64,000 bases of DNA from Omphalotus guepiniiformis (taxonomy: Eukaryota > Basidiomycota > Agaricomycetes > Agaricales > Omphalotaceae). The notes under the pieces are model-generated. The model did not search any database. It had not been told where the DNA came from and saw only the letters and a program-made list of their open reading frames with translations. Positions 10,756 through 23,199 of the stretch are shown here, piece after piece; the stretch's first letter is position 1; every line of letters starts with the position of its first letter. Location: assembly GCA_028554645.1 (NCBI GenBank), contig JAQOOI010000018.1, positions 1,116,001 through 1,180,000 on the forward strand, given 5' to 3'. Both the position numbers and the translations under genes were made by a program.

Positions 10756-12340
10756 TCAGTATGACTGCCAGTTACAGATGCCCTCCTGGTCAACGCGAGT
10801 TGAGGATACAACGAGAACGTTAACGAAACTTCTCTTCACCTCGAGCTTTGCCACGTATAATAGAGTGGACGTGGTCGAGTAACACGCGCTGAAGACATTG
10901 ATATTCGGCTTCGGGAACAGTAACATATCCGGGAGGTGTGACCTTGTTGGTTTCGAAGCACAAGTAAGGAGCAATGGCGAATGCGTTAACGGATGAGGGA
11001 GGATCATCAATATAACAAACAAAGGAAGTGTTGTCTGCATTGTAACCAAGCATAGCAAGTTTGAAAGGTGTGTCTTCTGCATTAAACTCTTCCACAACCT
11101 GCTCATACCCAATAGGTGACCAGATCATGTCTCCACCCTTTCGGCGAAGTTCAGTGTCATACTGAAGATATAGACGCATCTCCTAGGATGAGAACAAGAA
11201 GATATTCCCATCAGTTGTAGTGATTTTGAAGCAATCAGGGGCAGTTCGTACGAAGCAAGTCAACTCAAGCTTCAGAGATTCGGGATGAGTATTGCTCATG
11301 ATAGAAATGGTGGATAAGGTTCTCGAGTGTAGCGTGATGTTAGAAGATGATTGTCGAGGTTGGTTAGGATAGGATAGGAAGGTTTGGCCCAGATTTAAGG
11401 TCTCTGGGAGTGCACAAATTTCAAACTCTTGTGCCCCATTACAAAGGTCATAACCCATGAGTCCTATCTGCATTTCAGTAGGTGGCTCTGACTCTGTTCC
11501 TCTTGGAAGTTGTCCGATGGAGTCGCAGCCCAGCAGCTCCAAATATTCAGATAAGCATTTCTTATCGCAAACCTCGTTAAATGATAACCAAGTCTTGTCA
11601 CCAGTTGACCATATGACTTGGAACACTGCATTTTCTTTAGCACCTGAATGTGAAATGATACGGTCGATTCTCCACTGGTCCTCCGCTTCTGGTATCTCAC
11701 TTAGTTGAGTCTCCAACCTGCCAGGGAACCATCTATTGTCATTCGGAATGTGATTACGAAGTAACAATGCATGAAAAACCAGGTGTACTCCTCTTTGTAA
11801 GAAAGTATCTGGTAACGCTACTTGAAAAGAATGATTAGTGAAGTTCTTTATGATTTTATAGGGTCCAATATACTTTGGTATGAGTTTACGAGCAAGTCCC
11901 TTCTCAAACGTTAAGTTCTTGGTGGATACATAGATCAGTTCACCTTCCTTAAATGGTTCGAGTCTTCATTTCCTATTTGCGAGATGAGTTTGCTTAACCC
12001 GGGCCTGTAAGATACTATTATGTGCTGCCATTACCGCAAGTTGTCGTAACCTGGCAAATGTTCTAACTGATGGATACTTGTTGGAAATGTTGGAGTTCCA
12101 TATCATTGCCCGAGGCATTCGACCTGTGTTTAGAACAAATGGAGCATATCCCGTAGATTCCGATTGTGCATTGTTAATCGCAAACTCAATAGCTGGAAGT
12201 TTCATGACCCAATCCTTTTGAGTGGCTCCTACACATTGCCGCAGCATTTGTGTCACGATTCTATTTGCTCGCTCGGTTGAACTATTACTTTGTGGGTGAT
12301 ATGCACTAGACATATTTAGCTGTGTCCCAATGAGATTATG
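10756..12340 (-). pseudogene. decayed Ty3/gypsy integrase with chromo-like tail
   Basis: From right to left on the minus strand: an integrase core end (MSSAYHPQSNSSTERANRIV, 11966-12313), a frameshift near 11955, a linker reading KYIGPYKIIKNFTNHSFQV, a HALLLRNH motif, and a chromodomain-like block with WRIDRIISH and VIWSTGDKTWLSF (11183-11767). A short unknown C-terminal frame follows (10820-11179) after a stop. RT and protease are absent, so this is a 3' pol remnant. It is separate from the intact element at 1-5144 and gives no sign of function. Confidence 0.75.
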
Positions 12341-12348
12341 TAGATGTT

Positions 12349-14752
12349 TTACAAATTAGTAGTGTACAAAGAATTTGTTCTTATGTGTGCATCGTTCAGC
12401 CAGTTTTGGCCCCTCAACCAGGCCTCTGATTGCATTGGTAATTATTACTCATTGTCACTTAGTCATCTCATGTTGGCCATGACTGGCCATTTTGGGCCGA
12501 TGGTAAGCCCAATTTGGCTTAACCCCTTGAACCCAATTTGGTTTGCACTTAAACCAAATGTAGAATTATGACACATAAGTATTATGTGAGCCCAGATGCC
12601 CCTTGCTTTGACCATAAAAACACAAATGTGACCGGAAATTCTTGTCTGCCAGCACCTTCAGAGGGAGGAAGATACTTTTACATTATCCAATAAGCCAAAT
12701 ATGACTGCTTAATGATTAAAGCTACTGGGTTCAAATCTCATGGTTTAATTAAATCATTTTGAACCAATATTGGACATACTTAATGAGCAGAACACCATGC
12801 ACCAGAAACTAAATAGCTTCTAGTATGATACAGCACATAGCCTTAGAAGAGAATCAAAGTAGCTCAAAAAGTCTCAAATGAATATCACAGTAGAAAGTTC
12901 TAGTACATCTATATTCAATACTTACTTCACACTGCAATTCAGAAAACTTTGGGTATAGACTCAGACTCCTGTTGGAATCTCTTTCTATGGCTGGTATATT
13001 CTGTTTAACAACCAGTCACATATCCCAGTCACATACCCCAGTATGCAAATGCAGTCAATCTCCTCAGAAAATTGTGTTTTTTTACGATTTCCTGAAATAA
13101 ATTCAGAAACATTCAAATTCACTTCACCAAGGCCTTAAGCTGTGTATATAGATAATATTCAATGCTTGAAACTCCTACTTGTGAGTTTCATATAACAGTG
13201 CAAGAACTAGATGTGCAGAGGAATTGAACCTAGCACTAGTATGAGGAAAAATTACATAACAAAAATAACACACTAGACACATAGACTAAAGTAGCTTACA
13301 TATATAAACTGTATCAAGACATAATGATATACTTTTTGATTCCTCTGAACTGGTTCCAGACATCATGCTGGAGCCTGATAACCAGGACCTTATGCTAGCT
13401 TCTATTCTTCTCATCAGGTTCCTGTTGTTTTTCAACTCCTTTCCCCTGTAAGCAGACAGAATACAAAATAAAGCAAACATGGCCCCTTTTCCCAGTGCTC
13501 TTAATGATCTGGTGACTATACCTTGTTTACTCAAGAACTCTGGACTTGACATTGTCAGGCATTGACAAAGTTTGAAGTAAAATCAGTTAAATATTATAAT
13601 TCTCTATATAGTAAGCCTTATAATATACTATGATTCTTATTCTTGATTCTTGTAAAAGTAAAAATGAGATTGTCAGAACCTTGTAGTATGCACTATACAT
13701 GAACAGGTATTATTTCCATATACATAAATATATATAATGGCAGAACTTTCTGGGAAAAGGAGAAAACCCATGGAACATTCCAGTACCATTCATACTCATT
13801 GCTTTAGTGTAATGATTGAACAGTGTAGTAGAACAATACAGAATGTCCTGCAAGATTGTGCAGGCTTGTAGGACAATGTAGAATATTCCACCTAGTTCTT
13901 AGAACATTTCCAAATGTATTTTTCAGGAATAGTATATAAAGGCTGTTTCTGGGCCTGAAAAATCCAATTCTTAACCTTTACCTCTAACCACCATCAGTAT
14001 AAGTTTTATTTCTCAAGCTTACTGTAGGAGCACTACAGTCTATTTTCTGATTAGAAGTTTACTCTGACAGTAAATTCTGATACCATTTGTCTGTTAAGTT
14101 CATTGAACAAGGTTTCTCTGAACTAAGTTCTAGTATCACCTGGATCCACATTTGTGTTTTTGGGTATCAGAAGTCTATTAGGGCAGTAGATTCTGGCATA
14201 GCCATTTCCCATTCCTGCAACTATTATCAATTTAGTGAACAAGAGGGTCACTAAGCCACTTTGAATATCAGAAACATCTGGTTCCTCAAGCTATTACTTT
14301 TTTGAATAGAATCAAAGAGGTATCCATTAGTAAACTTCTTTCTTCTAGTCTCTTAAGTTTCAAGTTTTCAGTGTTTTCAAGTTTTTGATCTTAGTCCAGC
14401 GTTTCTGTTAACTACGTATTTTGTATTGACATTCATATTACTCCTGATTTACTTTTTAGTCAGATTATTGCATTTGTATTGTTTGCTATAACCTTCTTGT
14501 TGATCTTATATACTTTCCAGAACTCACAAGTATAGGCAATTAAAAATAAGTTCCCTTCCTACCTTTGGATTTACTGCAAACACACAGTAGTCTGACAGCA
14601 TTCAATTGGCCTTTACAGGAGCATGCAATGAAGTGTTGAACCATCTAATTGCCAGCAGGACACTTGAGCCCAAGAGAGAAAGAATAAAAAAACTAACCAC
14701 CCACAGAATTCGTACCCACCGGCATCCTTGGATGCAGGCTGACACCCCAAGT
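12349..14752 (+). mobile_element. second copy of the hairpin-ended repeat family
   Basis: The left end (12349-12400) matches the outer arm of the 7.3-kb element: TTACAAATT, then GAATTTGTTCTTATG and TTCAGCC. The right end has the same hairpin terminus (GGCATCCTTGGATGC at 14721-14735) followed by CTGACACCCCAAGT ending near 14752. Asymmetric ends with a 3' hairpin recall Helitron-like elements, but no Rep/helicase is present and the CTRR end is missing. The internal sequence is AT-rich with no convincing gene. A short minus ORF at 13286-13552 (88 aa) is unrecognised and probably fortuitous. Confidence 0.5.
13640..14170 (+). repeat. possible solo LTR-like segment
   Basis: A TATA-like AGTATATAAAGG near 13931-13942 is followed by a pyrimidine-rich leader. 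GGGTATCAGAAG near 14160 resembles the initiator-Met primer site (TGGTATCAGAGC) used by many copia elements. No flanking LTR partner or coding region is seen, so this is a weak call. Confidence 0.25.
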
Positions 14753-14759
14753 ACAATAT

Positions 14760-15765
14760 TGCAAAATAAATACAGCACAAATATACAGCAGTATAGATAT
14801 GTAAAATAAATCCTTCAAATTCTCACCAATCATGGTAGTGAAATAATAATTACTGGCACCTGTAATATTGTACAATTGTGGCAGCAAGATTATAACATGT
14901 CAAAATTTCAAGTAATTCTGATGCCATCCATATATGGTATAACAATCCGTGATCATGACATATCTTATCTACATCAAACTCAAATTCCCACAACGCCTCA
15001 CCATGTTTCCCCCGATGTAGTGATGTTACACTGGGACCGTGGCCAGTTTGGCGCAGGATAATGCAGGTTTTTGTTGGGTTTTGGGAGAGTCAAGAGAGAC
15101 AGGAGTGGGAGGCTGAGAGAGGGCATATCCGCATTTCCGTGTTCAATGTTGTCGTGGGCTGGCAACGATCACCCGAAATCAACGCCAACGATGAGGTTGC
15201 TCGGTGTCTTCGGTGGGGGCTTCCTGATCTTCTTGTTTAACGGAGCAGCCGTCTGACCTGGTCATTCGCTGTTTATCCAAAACTTGCATTGGATGATACG
15301 TGGCCCGCAGGCTGCAAGGGGTACAATCCTTAGAATGGTAATTCACCAGCGTTTCCCTTGGAGGAAATACCGAAAATTTATTTGAAAAGGCTTAGGATAT
15401 CCAGGACAGCAAAGGACAGCAATTGAATCGCTTGGCCCATCATTGATTGAAAGGCGAGTCTTTTAAAACGTTACCGATGAGAGCTGATGCCTAATGAAGG
15501 TTATATCCCGGAGGATCTATACAGCGCCCATCTATGCCCATCTATACTTCGCCGAGTGTTCGACAAGCATTGAAGCTACATGCGCGGCGGATGAGTATAT
15601 GCACAGCCATGAAAGGGCTATCTAGTATTTATACTGCAGTTCCCCTCATTTCCTTTCTCTCTATCCCCCTACCTCGGTGCCGGTCGCCTTTCAAGCAGGT
15701 CTTGTCCAACGGTCAACTTTTCGTGAACTTCTATTCTCTTTCCACCGTAGATTTTCTTTATAAAG
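14760..15765. other. intergenic, GH16 upstream region
   Basis: No gene supported. The last 150 bases are pyrimidine-rich, with TATTTATACTGCAG near 15628-15641 as a plausible TATA region for the GH16 gene. Confidence 0.4.
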
Positions 15766-17051
15766 ATGTTCTCCAAAGTTCAAGCTTCCACCTTCCTTGT
15801 CGCTTCTCTCCCTCTCCTCGCGAATGCTCTTCCTTTGACGTTCCGTAACGCTACTTTGTTGGGAACGCGTGCGGACAAGGTGTGGAAACTGCAGGATCAG
15901 TATGCAGGCGATAACTTCTTTGAGTATGTGAAAATGCTTGTTTTTCGTTCGTGATCTAGTCTTGATTCGAAGTTTGTTACAGTGGCTTTGGGTTTTTCAC
16001 CGGGAATGACCCCACCAACGGATTGGTCGATTACGTGGACCAAGATACGGCTACTAAAGAAGGTCTCGCGAAAGTCACAAATGGCGTCGCCGTCATTGCC
16101 GCAGACGCTACTACGCAATTAAATTCTGGCGATAAACGCAAATCGTACGTCTGTTTGTTTTTTCCATGACGTAGAATAGTTCATTTACCCTTTGGTACAA
16201 CAGTGTTAGGATCTCCTCCAAGAAGACCTACAACGGTGGTCTTTTCATCGCCGATTTTGCGGCCATGCCAGTGGGTTGTGGGACTTGGCCCGCCTATTGG
16301 TGAGTACCTTCGTGAAGATATATCTGTCTTTGACTAACAAAGCCTTAGGCTGGTCGGACCAAACTGGCCGTCTGGAGGTAAGCCCACTCTGAGTATTTTC
16401 CCTATGCACAACACTCACTAACACGGTCCTGCACAGGCGAGATCGACGTGATCGAAGGCGTGCGTGAATCCGAATACAACCAGATTGCCATGCACACCAG
16501 CGAGGGGTGCTCTATCGACAACTCTAAAGCATCCCAAATAACCGGTACTTTAGCTAACCCCACTTGCGCAAGCGGCGTCACCGACAACTCTGGGTGTCAG
16601 ACAAGGGATTCGTCGCGCAAGTCGTTTGGCGAGCCCTTCAACGCAGCTGGTGGGGGTACCGTGGCTGTCTACTGGGATCACGAAAGTGATCTTGGTATTC
16701 GCGTGTGGTTTTGGTCTAAAGCGAGCGTACCGGATGATGTCACCAAAGGCAAGCCCAACGTTGCGACGTGGGGCAAACCCACCTCGTGGCTGGCGGACGG
16801 AAGTTCGTGCGATGTGAAGTCGCATTTCCATGATATGAGCATAATTATCAATCTTACGTTTTGTGGGGATTGGGCTGGGAGTTCGTACAGCCCGGATCAG
16901 GGTCAATGCGCTGCGACTTGTGCGGACGCGGTTGCTGATCCTAGGAATTACAAAGGTGTGTCTTTTTATGGTTTCTGTGGTGTTTATCGGTTATTGAATA
17001 GTGGAAACAGAGGCTCAGTGGAAAGTCAACTATATCCACGTTTATAATTGA
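15766..17051 (+). CDS. secreted GH16 family beta-glucanase
   Basis: Six exons: 15766-15923, 15983-16144, 16204-16299, 16349-16377, 16437-16955 and 17011-17051, all with GT-AG borders and consistent phases. The protein starts with a signal peptide (MFSKVQASTFLVASLPLLANA), so it is exported. Catalytic motif GEIDVIEG (E-x-D-x-x-E, nucleophile and acid/base glutamates) lies at the start of exon 5, preceded by PAYWLVGPNWPSGGEID. The C-terminus ends in the beta-strand WKVNYIHVYN. GH16 enzymes cut beta-1,3 and mixed 1,3/1,4 glucans; in fungi they act in wall remodelling or glucan feeding. Substrate specificity is not readable here. Length about 330 aa, normal for the family. Confidence 0.92.
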
Positions 17052-17179
17052 TGGGGTAGTATACTCGATTGAAAATGACATTTCTCTTTCGTGCATATAA
17101 GATTCAATTTGGGTTTTGTGACTTTGGTTAACGTTGATCTCTTGAACGTTCCCAGCTGTCGCGCAGCTAGTCTGCATCT

Positions 17180-17442
17180 CTAATACCGGTTCAACTTCAG
17201 ATCCGACTTCATGTTCGGGTACAAGTCCAAGCCCGGGTCATCGTCCTCTTCCTCGTCATCAGATTCTGACTCGAATTCACTCTTGCTTATCCCGTATCTC
17301 ACTTGCGGGGGATTGTACTCCGGCAATGGACATTCGTACCTGTTTTATAAAAAGATGAACTCGACGACAACTTCAGCCTAAACACAATAGAGACGAACCG
17401 TTGGCCGTATTCTGAACGTTCGTCCCATTGAGAGATAGACAT
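17180..17442 (-). pseudogene. acidic-tail family, mini-copy with core deleted (copy A)
   Basis: The N-terminus reads MSISQWDER, matching the family EWDEKL start, but joins directly to the exon-2 end (YGQR at the donor). The last exon follows (YECPLPEYNPPQVRY and an acidic tail). About 160 residues of the conserved core are missing. Intron 2 borders (CG|GTTCGT and AAAACAG|GTACG) persist, so a short protein of about 70 aa could still be made. Confidence 0.6.
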
Positions 17443-17910
17443 GATTCGTTCTGGTCGAATGGGAAGTTCTGGAACAAAATATGGTTAATCGCTTATCTAC
17501 CCATTGTTGCCCGAGGGAAGTTGCGAGCAGGCTACTCGCGAGTTGTAGCCCATTTGTGGACTGAGACTCCTTCGGGAGTTCTTCTTGCAATTGTTTTGCG
17601 ATTCGAGTTGCGCGGCGGTCAAGCAATTCAGGGCGGTAACACAGAACAATGTAAATTTCATGCAGCGCGCGAAGGAGGAACCATGAGATCTTATGACAAT
17701 GCATTCTCAAAACATGAAATAATTGATGCCACACACTATATTATAATTACTTGCAGACTTCGATGACCGAGACGACAGCTAAGTAGGTCCTGAAATCGAC
17801 GGTGGAATTGGGGACTCGATTCTATGAACTGCCTTAGCTGTTGCGCAGATAATGTAAAGACACGTTCAACGAAGACACCCATGCCATCCGGCTTCCTATA
17901 GTCTGCATCT

Positions 17911-18790
17911 CTAACACCAGCTCATGTTCAGTTTCGACCTCAACGTGCCCGCGCGCAAGTCCAAGCCCGGGCCATCGTCATCGTCATCTGCCTCGGCCTC
18001 GTCATCAGATTCTGACTCGCTGCTGTCATTCTTGGTTATCCCGTACTTCGCTTGCGGGGGATTGTAATCCGGGATTGGACATTGGTACCTGCATATCAAA
18101 ATATGAATCTGAGGACAACTTCAGCCTAACAAATAGAGACCAACCGTGTGTCGCATTCTTCGCCCCAATACCACTTTAGTTGCTGGTCCCCAAGACCAAG
18201 CTCTCGCCTTAGCGTCTTCAAGACATGAGAAACTCTCGCATCCCACCAACCCGAGACCTCCTTCTGATCCTGACACATCCGTCCAGTGTCGTCTAGCGCA
18301 AGAACGTACATATCCTGCTCCAATGTAAGGGGTTGTATCATCTTGAGAGGCAGCATACATTTGACAGAGAGACTTGCTCTGGCAAGTGGTCTAGCAATAG
18401 CTTCGTAACACTTTACTGCACTTGGCGTCCGGAGGTCATCGGGCGTTATGAGTCCATTGCGGTATATATACGCCTCACGGTCGCTGCGATGAAATATGAG
18501 GCCGTAATATAGAGTTGGACGAGCATTGACCGGAACAGATGGGTTAGAGACCAATTCGAGGATTCGAGGGTCAAGTTGCTCTTGTGGAGGCCGCACAGTT
18601 ATGTACGCCTTACGTTTCTATCGCACAGAGTAGATAAATTGTGAAGCTGAGCATGACTTTGAAATAAGTTACACACCTTCTGGAATTCTTGCTCTGCTCT
18701 GCGTGACCGCTCAGGATCAGCTGCAAGGGTTATACGTGTTGGAGAAGTCCATTCGCGAGCGAGCTTTTCGTCCCATTCAGCTATGCACAT
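17911..18790 (-). CDS. acidic-tail repeat-family protein (copy B)
   Basis: Function unrecognised. Three exons on the minus strand. Exon 1 runs from the ATG at 18790 (MCIAEWDEKLAREW) to EFQK. Exon 2 starts RKAYITVRPPQEQLDPRILE, passes LYYGLIFHRSDREAYI and the block GWWDARVSHVLKTLRREL, and ends LKWYWGEECDTR. Exon 3 reads YQCPIPDYNPPQ followed by a Ser/Asp/Glu-rich tail. Both introns are about 50-60 nt with GT-AG ends. No signal peptide or membrane segment. The acidic tail is typical of nuclear or chaperone-like proteins, but this proves nothing. Part of a tandem array with copies A to G. Intact as read. Confidence 0.7.
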
Positions 18791-19262
18791 GGTCGGTAAA
18801 GTTTGAGCTGGATTCTGATACAAAACGACGGTGCTGTCAACAGGGTCACCCTGACCTACTAAAAATCCCAGAGTGTATGCGGTACGCCGTGCAATTTGCG
18901 CATTGTGGCACATTGTGGCCTATAATCCCCAAAGTTGTGGCCTAGTTCAAGTTGTGGCTTGAGGCAAGTCTTGGAACGCGTGGCCATGGGAGTTGTAGTT
19001 TACATGACCACTGACTCATCTGGCATGGACTTGTTGAATTCGAATTCATTGTTTTCAAAAATATCCGTCGAAAGTTTTTACAGGCTGTAGTTCCACAGTA
19101 GTTCCTTGCACAAAGTTGTGCCTCCGAACATGTTCAAGCTCTCTGAACTAGCAATTCAGGTGGTAACACATGTAATTTCTGAAAACCATAACAGAGCTAG
19201 GAGGTTGACCTCATGAGGACGGTCCCGCCTGTCGAACATCTAACGTAAGAATACTGTGACGT

Positions 19263-20156
19263 TCAGCGAAGACAGCATACCAGCATGCTTTCCATGGTTT
19301 GCATTATCTGATCCTCCACATCCGAGTCCGAGTCCGAGTCTAAATCCGGGTTCAAATCCAAGCCAGAGTAGACCGCGTCATCATCAGAGTCTGACTCGCT
19401 GTCACTCTGTATTTCGTATCTGACTTGCGGCGGGTTGTACTCCGGCAATGGACATTTGTACCTGCATATCAAAATACAATTTTGAGGGCGACTTCAGCCT
19501 AACAAAGTAGAGACGAACCATGTGTCGCATTCTGAGTCCCAATACCACTTTAGTTCCTGGTCCCCGAGACCAAGCTCTCGCCTGAGCGTCTGCAAGACAC
19601 GAGAAACTTTTGCATCCCACCCCCCCAGAACTTCTTTCTTATTCTGACGCATCTGTTCGGTGTCGTCTAGCGCAACAACATACACATCCCGCTCAAATCC
19701 AAAAGGTCGTATAATCTTGAGACGCAGCATACACTTGACAGAAAGACTTGTTTCAACGGTTTTTTGAGCAACGAATTCATATTGACCTGATGCTTTCAGT
19801 TCCTCCGCGTTAATGAAACTATTGAGTCCAATGCGGTGTATATACACCTCACGGTCGCTGCGATGAAATTTGAGGCCGTGATATAGAGTTGGACGATCAT
19901 CGACCGGAACAGAAGGGTTGGAGACCAATTCGAGGATCCGAGGGTCAAGTTGCTCTTGTGGAGGTCGCACAGCTATGTACGCCTTATTCTTCTGTCCCGC
20001 CAGTGTAAAGCTGAGATTGACTTTGGAATGGATTGCACATACCTTTTGAAACTCCAGCTCTGCTCTTTGTGACCGCTCAGGATCAGAGGCAACGGATTTA
20101 GGCGTTCGAGAAATCCATTCGCGAGCGAGCTTTTCGTCCCATTCAGCGATGCACAT
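19263..20156 (-). CDS. acidic-tail repeat-family protein (copy C)
   Basis: Same three-exon plan as copy B. ATG at 20156 (MCIAEWDEKLAREWISRTPK). Intron 1 here is 51 nt, divisible by three and without a stop, so its retention would still give a readable protein. Core: RPPQEQLDPRILELVSNPSV, FHRSDREVYIHRIGL, CMLRLKIIRPFGFERDVYVV, LGLGDQELKWYWDSECDT. Exon 3 has YKCPLPEYNPPQVRYEIQSD and a DSDSDSDVED-type tail. Its tail differs in type from copies B and D, so two subfamilies alternate in the array. Function unknown. Confidence 0.7.
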
Positions 20157-20694
20157 GGTCGGTGACGTTTAAGATAGAAAAGGGTGCCAATTACAATTGC
20201 GCATTTTGGCTATTGTGGCCCTGTTGTGGTCTGAGGCAAGGTCTTCGAACGTGGGACTGTTGAAGCGCTGAAGTTTGAGTTGAATTCATCGAAGTTCAAA
20301 TTCAAAGTGTAGTGCGGGTAGTGCTTATTATTATACAGTATAGTGACTCAGTCGAATTCATTGATTATATGCATTGAGAGTTTCTACGGGCTATGATGCT
20401 TTGTACGAAGTTATTGTCCCCGAACATGTTCAAGAACGACGATAGCACTCGATTGGCATTTTACGATACTTTTCATTATAATACATTCATAGTCTGGTTC
20501 GTCGAGGTAGTATCACAACCTTAGTCTCACGTAGACGTAGACGAATATCATTGTTGTAAACATTGTAAACCTAAGTAGGTCCTGAAAATCGGAACTGGGA
20601 GCCTTGATTCCATGAACTGCAGCTGTTGCGCAGCCAATGTAAGAACACGTTCAACGAAGACACCCATGCCATCCGGCTTCCCATAGCTGCATCT

Positions 20695-21577
20695 CTAATA
20701 CCAGTCCATCTTCAATTTCCACCTCAACGTGCCCGCGCGCAAGTTCAAGCCCGGGCCATCGTCATCGTCATCATCCTCGGCCTCGTCATCAGACTCTGAC
20801 TCGCTTTCACTCTCACTTATCCCGTATCTCACTTGCGGGGGATTGTAATCCGGTATTGGACATTGGTACCTGTATATCAAAATATGAATTTGAGGACAAC
20901 TTCAGCCTAACAAATAGAGACCAACCGTGTGTCGCATTCTTCGCCCCAATACCACTTTAGTTGCTGGTCCCCAAGACAAAGCTCTCGCCTTAGCGTCTTC
21001 AAGACATGAGAAACTCTCGCATCCCACCAACCCAACACCTCCTTCTGATTCTGATACATCCGTCCAGTGTCGTCTAGCGCAAGGACGTACATATCCCGCT
21101 CCACTGCAAAGGGTTGTATCATCTTGAGAGGCAGCATACATTTGACAGAGAGACTTGTTTTGACTATTGCTCTAGCAATAGCTTCGTAACAGTTTACTGC
21201 ACTTGGCGTCCGGAGGTCACCGGGTTTTATGAGTCCATTGCGCTGGATATACGCCTCACGGTCGCTGCGACGAAAGATGAGTCCGTAGTATAGAATCGGA
21301 CGAGCATGGTCCTGAACAGATGGGTTAGAGACCAATTCGAGGATTCGAGGGTCAAGTTGCTCTTGTGGAGGCCGCACAGTTATGTACGCCTTACGTTTCT
21401 ATCGCACAAAGTAGTTAATTTGTGAAGCTGAGCATGACCTTGGAATAAGTTACACACCTTCTGGAATTCTTGCTCTGCTCTGCGTGACCGCTCAGGATCA
21501 GCTGCAAGGGTTTTAGTTTTAACTATTGGAGTAGTCCATTCGCGAACAAGTTTTTCGTCCCATTCAGCGATGCACAT
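20695..21577 (-). CDS. acidic-tail repeat-family protein (copy D)
   Basis: Closest to copy B: near-identical exon 2, and the same tail type with GPGLNLRAGTLRWKL. ATG at 21577 (MCIAEWDEKLVREW). Exon 3 reads YQCPIPDYNPPQVRYGISES followed by SESDDEAEDDDDDDG. Splice borders are intact (ATATACAG acceptor for exon 3). Upstream sequence (21600-21780) matches that upstream of copies B and F, so promoters were duplicated with the genes. Function unknown. Confidence 0.7.
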
Positions 21578-21779
21578 GGTCGGTAAAGTTTGAGCTGGAT
21601 CTGATACAAAAACGGTGCTGTCAACAGGGTCACCCTAGCCCACTAGATATCCCAGAGGTACGCGGTACGCCGTGCAATTTGCGCATTGTGGCAGATTGTG
21701 GCCTATAATCCCCAAAGTTGTGGCCTGAGGCAAGTCTTGGAACGCGTGGCCATGGGAGTTGTAACTTGTAGGTTTACAT

Positions 21780-22440
21780 GACCACTGACTCAGCTGGCAT
21801 GGACTTGATAATTCATCAATTATAAAATTATGCGTCGAAAAATTTTACAGGCTCTAGCGGAACAGGCATTCGCTCATTTATATCCTTTTTCATTTTACTT
21901 CGATGTGTCTTTCTCTTTCCTTTCATATAAGCATGTAATCAATGTTGTTTACTTACTCTTCACAGCTGGCAATTTTTGGGTATTGAGCGTCCGCGAGTTA
22001 TCATCGTTCCTCTATCCTGCTTCATTTCCAGCTATACCCTACATGTTGTATACAATATCTTCAATCATCGATGTTCATAGTTTCGCGGTAGACGCCAAGC
22101 ACTAGCCCAGCACTAACCCCGACAGAATACGATATCGCAACACAAGTGTCGTACCTAACCTGACATGAATACCTTCAGCTCGCCTCTTGTGATCCTGTGT
22201 TCCTAATATCATCATTTCCACCTTCCATAGACAAAGAATGTCGTCTTTCAAACAAGAAAGATATTGTCCCGCCTGGCACTGTGCGACGAATGTCACTAAC
22301 CACTTCAATGACCGAGGCCGGAAGATCTGCATTCGAACTTCCTCTCCTCTGATCAGCACGAAGTATACGTCAATCGACTGCTAATAGCATTAGAAAAGCC
22401 CTCAGTCACTCTTTGAAGGCATTCCGCGCGGGACGTTACG
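21780..22440. other. intergenic
   Basis: No gene supported; short overlapping ORFs only. The part near 21830 continues the duplicated upstream block of the family array. Confidence 0.4.
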
Positions 22441-22444
22441 CCTT

Positions 22445-23189
22445 TCATGAGCTGTGGCCAGGAGTTTCCGAATAGCGAGATACGCTGTTCATAACGCGCT
22501 TGTGTATCTCCGAGGACACCGAAGAACTTGGTTCAGAGCAATTACTCCAGAACCCGCGATGCGTGTTGTGTGCGATACTGCGCAAAGTAGGGAAGAAATG
22601 TACCATTGAGCCGGGCGTTCCGCAGACGACAGGACAATCCGGGTTAGGACAGCCAGGAGGGTCAACCCCATTTTGCTGACACTTGCCATGGAAATATCCG
22701 GGAAAGATCGATGCTTCGAGAGGTTCGTAGATTCCCGCCGTATATGCGTTGTACAGGATAGTCTGAATGGAGCTTGATTCTGAGATGGAGAACTCTCTAT
22801 CAATCATTTGGCTCTGGGCGAGATGTCAAAATGAGCAATACAAGAGCCAGAGATCACCAGAAAATAGTCACCGTTTGACTTATGATAGCTTTCACCGGAG
22901 TTTCATACTTCTCGATGAACTTGTTCGTAGTGCCGTTGATACATTCTCCTTCGCACGCGTATACCGCTGAGAGTACGGAGGACAAGACAAAGAAAACGAG
23001 AGGCGCATGACAAGCGTCTATCTGGCCGAAGATGGAAGTAATAGTAGAAAGAGTAATGCAATCCTTCCTCGCCCGCGGTACTCCAAAGTTCATCTCACGT
23101 GATGTCAAAGCAGAGTATATCAGCTTGATCCATATCTTCGGTTCCATAGTAGTTGCCTTGCAAGAAGTTGTTTCTCCGAACATGTTCAA
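22445..23189 (-). CDS. putative small secreted protein, 5' end uncertain
   Basis: Minus-strand frame with a hydrophobic leader PLVFFVLSSVLSAVYACEGEC followed by INGTTNKFIEKYETPVKAII. An intron (AAACG|GTGACT to CGCCCAG) then leads into SQMIDREFSISESSSIQTIL and a Cys-rich stretch GVDPPGCPNPDCPVVCGTPG. The leader, CEGEC and the Asn-glycosylation site suggest a secreted protein. No good ATG sits just before the leader, so a first exon may lie further up or the start may be lost. The C-terminal exon end is also uncertain. Family resembles unnamed agaricomycete secreted proteins; function unknown. Confidence 0.45.
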
Positions 23190-23199
23190 GCCTTCTGAA

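Noticed and set aside
12349..14752. True Helitron
   Set aside because: There is a 3' hairpin, but no CTRR end and no Rep/helicase gene; kept only as a possible relative.
19494..20156. Copy C as a single-exon gene with an extra internal segment
   Set aside because: The segment has GT-AG borders at the position spliced in all other copies; it is an in-frame intron.
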